A stretch of DNA of 64,000 nucleotides from an uncultured Prevotellaceae bacterium (lineage in GTDB: Bacteria > Bacteroidota > Bacteroidia > Bacteroidales > Bacteroidaceae). The translations under genes were made by a program, and so were the position numbers. This document shows positions 25,651 to 33,984 of this stretch, one piece after another. Position 1 is the stretch's first letter, and each line of letters begins with the position of its first letter. The notes beneath the pieces were generated by a model, which had not been told where the DNA came from, searched no databases, and saw only the letters and a list, made by a program, of their open reading frames with translations. Location of the stretch: contig CAMJZV010000001.1 in the NCBI GenBank assembly GCA_946410305.1, positions 124,001 to 188,000 of the forward strand, in the 5' to 3' direction.

Positions 25651-27855
25651 CTATTCCGACCGATACTCCATAGGCAATTTACCATACTGTTTCTTAAAAC
25701 AGGTGGTAAAATAGCTGGGAGTACCAAAGCCGACCTCGAAGGCTATCTCGGCAACAGTCTTGGTGGTACTGTTCAGCAAAACCTTACCACGCTCCAAGCG
25801 CATCTGTCGCAACAGTTCGATGGGTGACAGTCCTGTAAGCACCTTCACCTTACGGTATAGCTGCACACGACTAATACCTAACTGCTCACCCAAATCGTCC
25901 ATTTTCAGATTCGGATTTGACATATTGTTACGCACGGCCTCCTTCAGGCTGTCCATGAACAGGCTGTTCTGTGTGGTCAGTTTCACGGGCTTGGCATCTT
26001 CGCCAGCAGGCAACGCAGCTGACGACTGGTCGCCAAAATACTGACGCAGCTGTTGACGACTCTTCAGCAAATTGCTGATACGGCTCAACAACAGCTCAGC
26101 CTTGAAAGGTTTGGTCAGATAGGCATCTGCACCATGCTCATACCCTTCCATCTGCTGAGCCTCCGTCGAGCGGGCAGTAAGCAGAATGACGGGGATATGA
26201 CTGGTGATGAAGTCTTCCTTCAGCTGCTGGCAGAGTTCCAAGCCGTCCATGACGGGCATCATCACGTCGCTGACAATGAGGTCGGGCACACTCTCGCGAG
26301 CCAGTCGCAGACCATTCTGTCCGTCGTCAGCCTCCATGACATAGTAGTTATTAGCCAACAACGTACGCAGGTAGCGACGCATATCGGCATTGTCGTCAAT
26401 AATCAGAATGTTGGGCAGTTCGTCAGTATCGTCCTGCTTCAACATGTTCAGGTGCTCTCCCTGAACCAATTGTTCCGAGTCAGCAGCGCTTTCCTCAGCC
26501 GCCTGACTAACGTTATTATCATGCATCATCGTGCTGTCAACCTCCTTGCGGAAATACAGCACGTTCGACACCATATCTTCCAATTGGCGGATATTCCTGT
26601 CAGCTATCTCCAGCAGCTGTTCGTCATCCCCTTTCAGCACTTGTCGCTCGCGTAATTCCTTAACAGGTCCGGCTATCAGCGTCAGTGGTGTCTTCAACTG
26701 GTGACTGGCATTGGTATAAAATAGTGTCTGCTCCTTGTTCAGTGCTTTCTGTCGACGATGAGCACGCTTGATCTGCTTTCTGGCGCGCCATGTCAGCCCT
26801 ACAGCCACCAGCAACAGCAGAATGACAGCCATCGACGACCATAACAGACGGCTCTGGATGTTATAGAGTCCGAAGTAGTTCTCCAGTTTGCCCTGAATAG
26901 TTACCAAGTCGTTGTTCAGCTTCATCTGCTCATTGCCATAGAGAGCCACCATATTCACATTGTCAGGCGTTATGAGCACGCTGGGCAATACATTCTGACG
27001 CTCATAAGGTTTACCCGTCAGAATGTCCAAGGCCAGACGAACTATTTGCTCACCATGGGTGGGATAGACACAAGTAGCTGCAAAGTGCCCCTGCTGCACG
27101 TGTTCAATGCCTTCATCAGCACCAGGCAAACCGTCTACACCAATAATCTTCACCTGCCCCTCCAATTTAGCATCCCTCACAGCCCAGTAAGCGCCGCGAG
27201 CCATAAAGTCACTATGGCAGAAGATGACGTCAGGACGATGTTCACGCTTCAGCACCTCCTGCACAATATCCTGCGTGTGGTGATCGTCCCAGTCACCGAA
27301 AATACATTCATAGTCCACCTCAGGGTGCTGGCGCATAGTCTCCTCAAACCCCTGATGGCGGTCACGCGAAGGTGACGTGCTTTGCAGGGCGGCAATTTCC
27401 AGCACCTTACGCTCAGCCATCTCGGCAGCCAGACCTGCCGCATGTTCGGCAGCAATACGTCCCACGCTGACATTGTCACCACCAATGAAGGCCGTATAGT
27501 CATCAGTATCGGCTCTGCGATCAAACAGAATGACGGGCACGCCCTTCTCCTTGGCACGTCTTAAGACGGGAGCAACCTCTTCGTACTCGTTAGGAGCCAC
27601 CACCAACAGGTCAACATCGCTATTCACCAGCGAGTCTATCTGTCGCACCTGCACATCCGACTGGTCAAAGCAGTTGATAATCTCCACCTTGACATCCTCT
27701 TCATACAAGTGCTGTGCTGCCAGCATCTCATTGTTCAGCTTAAACCGCCAGTTTCCGACGGAGCATTGCGACACGGCTATCTTGTAGGTCTGTTCCTTTT
27801 GCGAACATGCTGTCAGCATTGCCAAAAGCAATAGTAGCGCAGCTATCTTTTTCAT
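25651..27855 (-). CDS. Hybrid two-component-type fructan regulator lacking the kinase ATPase domain (PUL 1)
   Basis: Translation from ATG 27855 gives 734 residues. A lipoprotein-like signal (LLAMLTACSQ) is followed by a periplasmic sugar-binding-protein domain (about 24-315) like the fructose sensor of the Bacteroides levan regulator BT1754. A membrane span lies at about 337-356. A HisKA segment follows with phospho-acceptor His385 in SHQLKTPLTLI, then about 40 acidic linker residues, a complete receiver domain (about 482-602: DD, Asp530 in VSDVMMP, LLTA, LTKPF) and an AraC domain (about 630-734). The HATPase_c domain of about 110 residues is missing: no N, G1 or G2 box occurs between HisKA and receiver. 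Autophosphorylation should therefore be impossible in cis. Confidence 0.9.
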   Translation of the reverse strand: MKKIAALLLLLAMLTACSQKEQTYKIAVSQCSVGNWRFKLNNEMLAAQHLYEEDVKVEIINCFDQSDVQVRQIDSLVNSDVDLLVVAPNEYEEVAPVLRRAKEKGVPVILFDRRADTDDYTAFIGGDNVSVGRIAAEHAAGLAAEMAERKVLEIAALQSTSPSRDRHQGFEETMRQHPEVDYECIFGDWDDHHTQDIVQEVLKREHRPDVIFCHSDFMARGAYWAVRDAKLEGQVKIIGVDGLPGADEGIEHVQQGHFAATCVYPTHGEQIVRLALDILTGKPYERQNVLPSVLITPDNVNMVALYGNEQMKLNNDLVTIQGKLENYFGLYNIQSRLLWSSMAVILLLLVAVGLTWRARKQIKRAHRRQKALNKEQTLFYTNASHQLKTPLTLIAGPVKELRERQVLKGDDEQLLEIADRNIRQLEDMVSNVLYFRKEVDSTMMHDNNVSQAAEESAADSEQLVQGEHLNMLKQDDTDELPNILIIDDNADMRRYLRTLLANNYYVMEADDGQNGLRLARESVPDLIVSDVMMPVMDGLELCQQLKEDFITSHIPVILLTARSTEAQQMEGYEHGADAYLTKPFKAELLLSRISNLLKSRQQLRQYFGDQSSAALPAGEDAKPVKLTTQNSLFMDSLKEAVRNNMSNPNLKMDDLGEQLGISRVQLYRKVKVLTGLSPIELLRQMRLERGKVLLNSTTKTVAEIAFEVGFGTPSYFTTCFKKQYGKLPMEYRSE

Positions 27856-27888
27856 CCGTAAACAATTGTTTTGGTTAGTTTCGTGATG

Positions 27889-27918
27889 CAAAGATAGGAA
27901 AATCTTACCTAAAAACAA
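27889..27918 (-). promoter_or_regulatory. Promoter of the first fructan regulator gene
   Basis: The reverse strand shows a -7 box TATCTTTG (27896-27889) and a TTG -33 element (27918-27916) with a 19-bp spacer. This is a good Bacteroidetes promoter, about 30 nt from the ATG at 27855. Confidence 0.7.
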
Positions 27919-27975
27919 GTCTTTCTACCTTTTTTATTACAATATTTTTCAAAAAACTGCTCTGGCAATAGAAAA

Positions 27976-28005
27976 CCGCCCGCAGTCTCTATAGACTACG
28001 GGCGG
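27976..28005 (-). terminator. Dispersed terminator palindrome, copy 2
   Basis: CCGCCCGCAGTCT and AGACTACGGGCGG form a hairpin of about 13 bp with loop CTAT and one mismatch. Read on the minus strand it ends GGCGGTTTTC, fitting an intrinsic terminator for the gene that stops at 28064. It is flanked by a (TAAC)n run at 28011-28026. A second copy lies at 16630-16658. Confidence 0.7.
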
Positions 28006-28063
28006 CACACTAACTAACTAACTAACAATCTTTTCATCAAAAAAAACTACTAACCAAACCTAA

Positions 28064-28927
28064 CTATTTAACAATAACTTTCTTTCCATTGACGATATAC
28101 AGGCCTTTAGCAGGATGAGCGACACGCTGACCAGCGAGGTTGAAGTATTGGCTGTTTGCAGTTTGCTCTTGGCTCTTGGCAACGGCAGCAATGCCAGTGC
28201 CACCATCCTTGACGAGTACGACGGCTGTAAAGTTGAAAGGATTGCCAGCCTCCTTATTGCACTGAATCATGAGGCGGTCAACATCAGCAAGGGCTGCTTC
28301 CATATTGATATTCTCTACATTGAGCTCTGCATATTCGGTGGTCATAGTCATCGTGGTCTGATCGCCCAGTTTGCCACCTTCGCCCCACTTGGTCAGAATG
28401 TTGATGACGTAGTCGGTACGGTTGGCCTCAGAATAGAAGCGGATAGCCTTGACCTTACTCCAATCAACGCCGGCAAAGCAGTTCTTTGTAATCTCCAGCG
28501 TGCTCCATTCGTCCATCCAGAAGAAGCCGCTCCATGCGGTGTTCTCATCAATATTATCCTTGCCATCGCCATACCATATCTTGGTAGCGGTGAAGTCGAC
28601 ACCGCAGACCTCAAGGCCATACTCCTTCAGGGATGCGAGCATTGCAGGGGTAGCGAAGACCTCAACACTGCTCTGGTCGGAGAAGATGTGATGTTCAAAG
28701 CGTGTGCCGGGGAGCATTCCTCCGTTGCTATGTAGCTCGATAACCTCGCCTGTAGCGTCCTTAAACTCAATGACGAGTTTGTCGCCAACCTTCATATCTG
28801 TAAACTTACCCTTTTCGATTGTCAGGGTATTACCCCAGCTAACAGCGTGCTCTCCTTCCCAAACGTCGGTTGCTGAAGCGATAACTGTGGTTGCCATGAG
28901 GCACATGAGTAAAAATACTTTTTTCAT
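28064..28927 (-). CDS. Secreted beta-sandwich protein of unknown function, possible carbohydrate binder
   Basis: From ATG 28927 the 287-residue protein has a signal peptide (MKKVFLLMCLMATTVIASA). Two similar beta-rich units follow: one starts VWEGEHAVSWGNTLTIEKGKF, the other AWSGFFWMDEWSTLEITKN. The W-rich pattern resembles accessory modules attached to Prevotella glycanases, which suggests carbohydrate binding but does not prove it. The end (YFNLAGQRVAHPAKGLYIVNG) is a sorting-like tail. Just before it, KSQEQTANSQ is encoded by a short repetitive DNA of intergenic type. The gene has its own promoter and terminator and sits between PUL 1 and PUL 2, so it is probably a fructan-induced accessory protein. 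Confidence 0.7.
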   Translation of the reverse strand: MKKVFLLMCLMATTVIASATDVWEGEHAVSWGNTLTIEKGKFTDMKVGDKLVIEFKDATGEVIELHSNGGMLPGTRFEHHIFSDQSSVEVFATPAMLASLKEYGLEVCGVDFTATKIWYGDGKDNIDENTAWSGFFWMDEWSTLEITKNCFAGVDWSKVKAIRFYSEANRTDYVINILTKWGEGGKLGDQTTMTMTTEYAELNVENINMEAALADVDRLMIQCNKEAGNPFNFTAVVLVKDGGTGIAAVAKSQEQTANSQYFNLAGQRVAHPAKGLYIVNGKKVIVK

Positions 28928-28968
28928 AAGCGTTGTTGTTTTAGAGTTAATATTGTGTTTTGTTGGTG

Positions 28969-28976
28969 CAAAATTA
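28969..28976 (-). promoter_or_regulatory. -7 element of the secreted beta-sandwich gene
   Basis: The reverse strand reads TAATTTTG, about 40 nt upstream of ATG 28927. A TTGTTTCAT...GTAACA sequence at 29006-29023, like the candidate operator before the first susC, lies 30 bp further upstream. Confidence 0.55.
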
Positions 28977-29028
28977 GTATTAAAATACAATAAGGACTAT
29001 CAATATTGTTTCATAGAGTAACAAAAAT

Positions 29029-29062
29029 CGGACTTTGTAACAATCATTGATTACAAAGTCCG
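29029..29062 (-). terminator. Intrinsic terminator of the PUL 2 operon
   Basis: CGGACTTTGTAA (29029-29040) pairs perfectly with TTACAAAGTCCG (29051-29062) around a 10-nt loop. On the minus strand it is followed by ATTTTTG, 30 bp after the stop of the GH32-like gene. Confidence 0.8.
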
Positions 29063-29091
29063 AAATGTTGAGTATGATGTTCTCTCTCTGC

Positions 29092-30747
29092 TTACTGCTG
29101 ACTAATCTTCAAATCGCTAATGGTGATGTTACCACCATAGTTGTTGATGCTCCAGCAGTTCTTCTGGATGCCATAGATGCGGTGGGTGCAGCAGACGATG
29201 TCGTTGATGTACATGACGAGAACACTATTGTCGGTGTAGATGTCGATGTTGTACTCGTTGTTCTCGGGATGATAGAATCCGTAGCCGTCGGCACCTTCGA
29301 TGAAGCCCTTGCCATAGACCTTCTCCTCTTCGCCCTGGTCGTTGGTCTTGAGGCGATAGCCTTCCTGTTCGAAGTTCACCTTACGGACATTCTCCTCCTC
29401 GTCATTGACAACCAGCGTATAGTAGTAGTCGGGGTCAGTGCTGCGTACGAAGGATACACCGAACTTATCCCTGTTGTTGGAGGTGGTCACCTTGAACGAG
29501 ATGTGGTTGCAGGTGCCCAGACGACTATAGAGCACATAGGCATCGTCGCCGCTGAGCTTGCCATTGTCGTAGCCATTGGATGCCATCACCTGGGCTTCCT
29601 GGGGCTTGCTGTACTTGGCTGCCATGGCGGGCACGGCACCCATCGACAGCGTACCATCGGCATGCTGGATGAGTTTGTGGCATACCAGGGCACCACTCCA
29701 GTTGGGTTCATTGCCATCGCCAGCACCGACGTTGACATTCTTCTCATGGATGTCGGCACCAGAGCGGTATGGTGTCCAGCCCCAGATGAAGCGGTCGGTG
29801 CCGTTAGAGGCTGTCTTGCCTGCATAGAAGGCACGGGTGTCGAGATTGCCCTCGCGCCACAGCGGACCATCGGCAGGCCATTTGGGACCGTTGTTGAAGC
29901 AGTCCTTCAGTGCTTCCCAGCTGTCGGCGAACATATACTTCACCTTGCGGCTCCAGCTGGCGCGGAAGCTCTGGCTGTAGACCAGATACCAGTAGTCGCC
30001 CATCTTGAAGATGTCAGGGCACTCCAGCATGCGGTCCCAAATCATCTTGAAGGGACCGACATGTTCCCAGTTCTTCAGGTCGCTGGACTTGAACTCAGCA
30101 AACTGCGGGTCGCCACCATTCTTAGGATAGGTAGAGATCACCATGCGGTAGAGTCCATCGTCAGCCATGAAGATCTGCGGGTCGCGGAAGTCGTTGGCAG
30201 AATAGCCGTAGTCGGGACCATTGAGTGCCCACAGTTCATCCTTTGTCCACGTCTTGAAATCGGTAGAGGTGGCACGCATGACAACCTCACGGTACTGGCA
30301 GTTGCCATTATGGCCGGTATAGTAGATGTAGTACATGCCGTTTGCCTCGTCATAATAAGCACAGCCAGTACCCAGCGCAGCATCCTGCACATAGTCGTTA
30401 CTGCCGTAGGGCAGCACTTCGCCCAGTGACTGGTAGCTGGCGCCGTCCTTGGTAGAGACGCCCCAGATGGGATGGAAGCGGTGGCTCATATTGTTGTCGA
30501 ACTCCTGCAGGTAAAGCACCTTGAAGTCGCCAGCCTTCTTATCGTAGAAAGGCATGGGGTCTCCGACGCGTCCGATAGCTGGCATGTAGTAGGTGCCAAA
30601 GCCTTGTTCATCAGTGGGGGTGAACGCATTTGTTGTACCTGCCCAGTTGCGAGCGGCATCGCCCGTCACATCGTCGTCGCTGCTGCATGCCGTCAGGGCA
30701 GAGGCTGACAGCATGAGTGCGATTGCTGAAAATATCATTGTTTTCAT
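29092..30747 (-). CDS. GH32-clan fructan hydrolase lipoprotein, divergent type (PUL 2)
   Basis: The 551-residue lipoprotein (ASALTACSSDD, Cys21) has a five-bladed-propeller pattern with GH32-like catalytic positions: VGDPMPFYD (Asp63), NDFRDPQIF (Asp189) and LECPDIF (Glu242). The usual WMNDPNG is reduced to GDPMP, so it is a divergent member. The last 170 residues form a concanavalin-like sandwich ending NYGGNITISDLKISQ. Substrate is inferred to be fructan from the DUF4960, SusC/D and regulator genes upstream. It could also belong to a neighbouring propeller family such as GH43 or GH68-like; the RDP and ECPD motifs favour GH32. It is the last gene of PUL 2. Confidence 0.78.
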   Translation of the reverse strand: MKTMIFSAIALMLSASALTACSSDDDVTGDAARNWAGTTNAFTPTDEQGFGTYYMPAIGRVGDPMPFYDKKAGDFKVLYLQEFDNNMSHRFHPIWGVSTKDGASYQSLGEVLPYGSNDYVQDAALGTGCAYYDEANGMYYIYYTGHNGNCQYREVVMRATSTDFKTWTKDELWALNGPDYGYSANDFRDPQIFMADDGLYRMVISTYPKNGGDPQFAEFKSSDLKNWEHVGPFKMIWDRMLECPDIFKMGDYWYLVYSQSFRASWSRKVKYMFADSWEALKDCFNNGPKWPADGPLWREGNLDTRAFYAGKTASNGTDRFIWGWTPYRSGADIHEKNVNVGAGDGNEPNWSGALVCHKLIQHADGTLSMGAVPAMAAKYSKPQEAQVMASNGYDNGKLSGDDAYVLYSRLGTCNHISFKVTTSNNRDKFGVSFVRSTDPDYYYTLVVNDEEENVRKVNFEQEGYRLKTNDQGEEEKVYGKGFIEGADGYGFYHPENNEYNIDIYTDNSVLVMYINDIVCCTHRIYGIQKNCWSINNYGGNITISDLKISQQ

Positions 30748-30773
30748 ATCATTCTATTTTTTTGTGTGAGTAT

Positions 30774-32156
30774 TTACTTGCCCAGGTATTCCAGTGCGTT
30801 GAGCATAATCTGACCCATGTTGTCGTGGTATACAGAGGTGTAAGGAGTCGGAGAGTTCCAGTCGAAGACACCAGTACCGAAGCAGACAATGCCTCCCTTA
30901 CCGTAGTTGCCTGCGGCATTCTTCAACTCCCATGAAGAGACATTGCCGTCGCCACCGAGGACACGACCGCCAGTCTTGGCAGCCACAGCATTCTCGTCAG
31001 GATAGTCACCCCAGAAGCCGTACTGTGATGTGGTGTTACAGATGGTGTAGCCCTCGTCGAGTGTGATGATGCGGTCGTCGCCCAGTCCTGTTGAGCGCTT
31101 CAGGTCCTTCCACAATGGATGGTTGATGTCAGCAACACGATAGGTCCAAGGCTCGGGTCCCATCACGTCGGAACCTTCTCCGTTGCCACCCCAGACGTTG
31201 TTAGGATAAGAGTCCTCAGGCTGTGCACCCAGTGCGATGGCATAGTTGACAGCTGAACGCTGCAGTACGAAGCCTACTCCGTTCTGGTAGAGTTCCTTCA
31301 TCTTGGGCAGTGCAGCCATAGCGCCTGTCTCAGCATCGGCAAAGCCATTATAGTTGCCATAAGCTGGGCAGTGGCGATGGAAGAATACCAGGCGAACCTT
31401 GTCAAGCGACACGCTGCCAGAGTTAATATCACTCCATGAGAGATATGCCGAACCGGCAACATTACTTGTCAGCCACTTGGCAGCAGCCTTCTCCTCGTCG
31501 TTCAGTGCCTCTACATTTTCAGCGTCGCCCACGAAGATAGCGACAGGAGCCTGTATCAGCGTCACGTTGACGGTATATACATTGGTTGCCGTATTGTCAT
31601 TGACAGTCAGCAGGAAAGGCTCTGTGAAGTTGCCCTTCGTACCGCTGGCAGGACTGCAGGTGGCATCCTCGCTAACCACAGCCTCGAAGGTTGCATTAGA
31701 GAGGTCGATGCCGCTGCTGGCCATCACACTGACGGTAACAGTCTTGTCATCCTGGTTGATGGCACCCTTGACACCCTCCAGCAGGAACTGTGTCAGCAGG
31801 GCCTCATCGTTGCGTACGCTAACCTGATACTCCAGCTGCAGGTCGCCATTGGTGACGCGCAGTGTCTTGTCTGCATTCAGATTGATGTGGTCGCCCAACT
31901 TAAGGTTAGCAGAGGCACCTGCAGGCAGGGAGAGGCTGGTAATCACCATGTCGTCCTTCTGTGCAAAGGTCTCAGGGACCTTGATTTTGATGAGACGCTT
32001 CTCATGGCTGATGGTAGCCTTGAACTGGTTGTTGAGTTCAAAAGACTCTACCAGACACGAGCCGCCAACATTGATGCTGCCCGTATGGTCGTCGTTGCAT
32101 GCAGTGAACCCGCAAAGCAGACAAACCATGCAAATGATACTATATATCGTTTTCAT
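30774..32156 (-). CDS. DUF4960-domain surface lipoprotein (PUL 2)
   Basis: ATG 32156 (MKTIYSIICMVCLLCGFTAC) is preferred to an in-frame TTG at 32165. The mature lipoprotein has two N-terminal beta-sandwich segments of the kind found in SusE-position proteins (about 20-205). A C-terminal DUF4960-like half follows, from IFVGDAENVEALNDEE, with WLTSNV, LQRSAVNYAIALGAQPE and KGGIVCFGTGVFDWNSPTPY. Sequence similarity to the PUL 1 and PUL 3 proteins appears weak except for the family core, so the three may bind different fructan linkages or chain lengths. It lies between susD and the GH32-like gene. Confidence 0.78.
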   Translation of the reverse strand: MKTIYSIICMVCLLCGFTACNDDHTGSINVGGSCLVESFELNNQFKATISHEKRLIKIKVPETFAQKDDMVITSLSLPAGASANLKLGDHINLNADKTLRVTNGDLQLEYQVSVRNDEALLTQFLLEGVKGAINQDDKTVTVSVMASSGIDLSNATFEAVVSEDATCSPASGTKGNFTEPFLLTVNDNTATNVYTVNVTLIQAPVAIFVGDAENVEALNDEEKAAAKWLTSNVAGSAYLSWSDINSGSVSLDKVRLVFFHRHCPAYGNYNGFADAETGAMAALPKMKELYQNGVGFVLQRSAVNYAIALGAQPEDSYPNNVWGGNGEGSDVMGPEPWTYRVADINHPLWKDLKRSTGLGDDRIITLDEGYTICNTTSQYGFWGDYPDENAVAAKTGGRVLGGDGNVSSWELKNAAGNYGKGGIVCFGTGVFDWNSPTPYTSVYHDNMGQIMLNALEYLGK

Positions 32157-32193
32157 ATCTTTCAACTATAAACTTTAAACTTTAAACTCTTCA

Positions 32194-33942
32194 TTACCAC
32201 TCGCCACAATTCTGTGTATAGTGACCGTTAGAGGCAGACAACTGCTCCCAGGGAATAGGGAGATACTCGTTCTTGTCGGCAGTGAACCAGGCACCCTTCA
32301 GGAAGCTCATCTTCTCACTCTCCGAGGTATAGAACTTGTTGATGACGGTAGCAGCATCGCCCCAGCGTACGAGGTCAAAGAAGCGCTCGCTCTCCATAGC
32401 CAGTTCCAGGCGACGCTCAGTCTTCACAATCTCCATAGCAGCATCCTTGTCGTAGGTGCCTTTATAACTATTGATGGCAAAGTGTACACCATATTTATTA
32501 GGATAGTTAGACACGACGCTGTTGGCAGCCATCGACTTAGCACGCTCACGCACCTGGTTGACCAGTGCGATGGCCTCGGCAGGCTTGTTCTGCTGAGCCA
32601 GCGCCTCAGCACGCATGAGCAGCACGTCAGCATAGCGGAAGACGACGCGGTTCATAGAGCTGGCCCACTGGTTGTCGGCATTGAAGATGTACTCGTTGAT
32701 GGTTGCGGGGTCTACGTTCTGCTTCAGCGACACGAAGTAGCCATACTTACCACCTGAGCGGCTCCACGTATTGGTCTTGCTCATCATGTAGCTGGTGTTG
32801 AACATGTAGGGAGTACCTGGCAGACCAACGGTAACGAAGAGACGTGGATCGACAGTCTGTGAAGAGCCCACCTCATAGTCCTGGGTGGCTGCTGTAGCCA
32901 CGAGAGGCAGTCCGTCGGCATTGGTTCGATAGGCATTGACGAGGTTGATAGAGGGCTTGTAGAAGTCGCAACCAGAGTCATGTACCTTAGGAATACAGGG
33001 TACTATCAGACGATTCGAGAAATTCAGGTTGCCCCAAGTGGTACCGTCGTTCTTAGAGTACTGGATGGCCCAGATGCTCTCCTTGCCGTTCTCATACTGC
33101 TCCTCAGGACGGAAGTTGTTGTGCATGTCACTCTCCAGGCCATAGCCGGCAGCGGCATAGATAGAAGGATTCGTATAGTCAACGACCTTCTGCAGGTCAG
33201 CCTCGTTGATGCTGGTCACCTGGTTGCTGGTGGCATTGTCCTGATGGTAAGCCTTATAGAGATAGACCTTTGCCAGGAAGGCTGCTGCAGCGGCCTTGGT
33301 GGGACGGCCCTTCTCGCTCTGTGTCACGGGAAGTACGGCATAGGCATCCTCCAGGTCGTTGATGATCTGTTGCCAGCCCTCGTCATTGGTATACTCCGTG
33401 TTCGACATGTTGTTATAGTCGTCCTCTGTCATGTTCAGTTTGTTGACAAAAGGAATCTTCTTGAACAGGCGCTTCAGCTGGAAGTGGCCATAGGCACGCA
33501 GGAACTTCATCTCGGCAGTGCGCTGCTGGATGGTAGCATTGCTCTGGTCAGCCTCGTCCAGCATGTCGAGTGACAAGCTTACACGTGACAAGAATTTATA
33601 GAAGCGCTGCCAGATGTCATTGTATGGCCAGTCTTTGGTCATCACGGTGGTGTGCAGCTCCAGGATATGGAAAGGTTCACCATCGGAGAAGTCAGCACCG
33701 CCTACATAAGCATCGTCGGAACGAGTGTCGTAGTTCCATAGAGAGAACGAGGAGTTCATGTCCTCAATGCTGAGCAGTCCGGCATAGGCAGAAATCAGCA
33801 CATTATCGATATACTCAGGTTTCTTCACCTCGTCCTGAGTCAGCGTAGCCTGTGGCACCTGCTCCTCCAGGAAATCAGAACAAGCCGTCAGACCGCAGAT
33901 GGCGCACATGGCACAGATGTATTTCATATATATCGTTTTCAT
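32194..33942 (-). CDS. susD: SusD-like lipoprotein (PUL 2)
   Basis: ATG 33942 starts a 582-residue lipoprotein with signal KYICAMCAICGLTACSDF. RagB/SusD features include RTAEMKFLRAYGHFQLKRLF, the variable glycan-facing region, and the C-terminal FFDLVRWGDAATVINKF with NEYLPIPWEQL. The longer frame to 33984 is built from a T/A-rich repeat and is probably not translated. The gene lies 42 bp after susC, and the gap contains the intergenic ATTTTTCATCTT-type repeat. Confidence 0.93.
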   Translation of the reverse strand: MKTIYMKYICAMCAICGLTACSDFLEEQVPQATLTQDEVKKPEYIDNVLISAYAGLLSIEDMNSSFSLWNYDTRSDDAYVGGADFSDGEPFHILELHTTVMTKDWPYNDIWQRFYKFLSRVSLSLDMLDEADQSNATIQQRTAEMKFLRAYGHFQLKRLFKKIPFVNKLNMTEDDYNNMSNTEYTNDEGWQQIINDLEDAYAVLPVTQSEKGRPTKAAAAAFLAKVYLYKAYHQDNATSNQVTSINEADLQKVVDYTNPSIYAAAGYGLESDMHNNFRPEEQYENGKESIWAIQYSKNDGTTWGNLNFSNRLIVPCIPKVHDSGCDFYKPSINLVNAYRTNADGLPLVATAATQDYEVGSSQTVDPRLFVTVGLPGTPYMFNTSYMMSKTNTWSRSGGKYGYFVSLKQNVDPATINEYIFNADNQWASSMNRVVFRYADVLLMRAEALAQQNKPAEAIALVNQVRERAKSMAANSVVSNYPNKYGVHFAINSYKGTYDKDAAMEIVKTERRLELAMESERFFDLVRWGDAATVINKFYTSESEKMSFLKGAWFTADKNEYLPIPWEQLSASNGHYTQNCGEW

Positions 33943-33984
33943 AATCTGTCGATTTAATATTTCATTTTTCATCTTCATCTTCAC

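Noticed and set aside
29047..30429. 460-codon plus-strand open frame opposite the PUL 2 GH32-like gene
   Set aside because: It is fully antisense to a gene with recognisable catalytic motifs, and its translation is low-complexity V/A/G-rich without domains.
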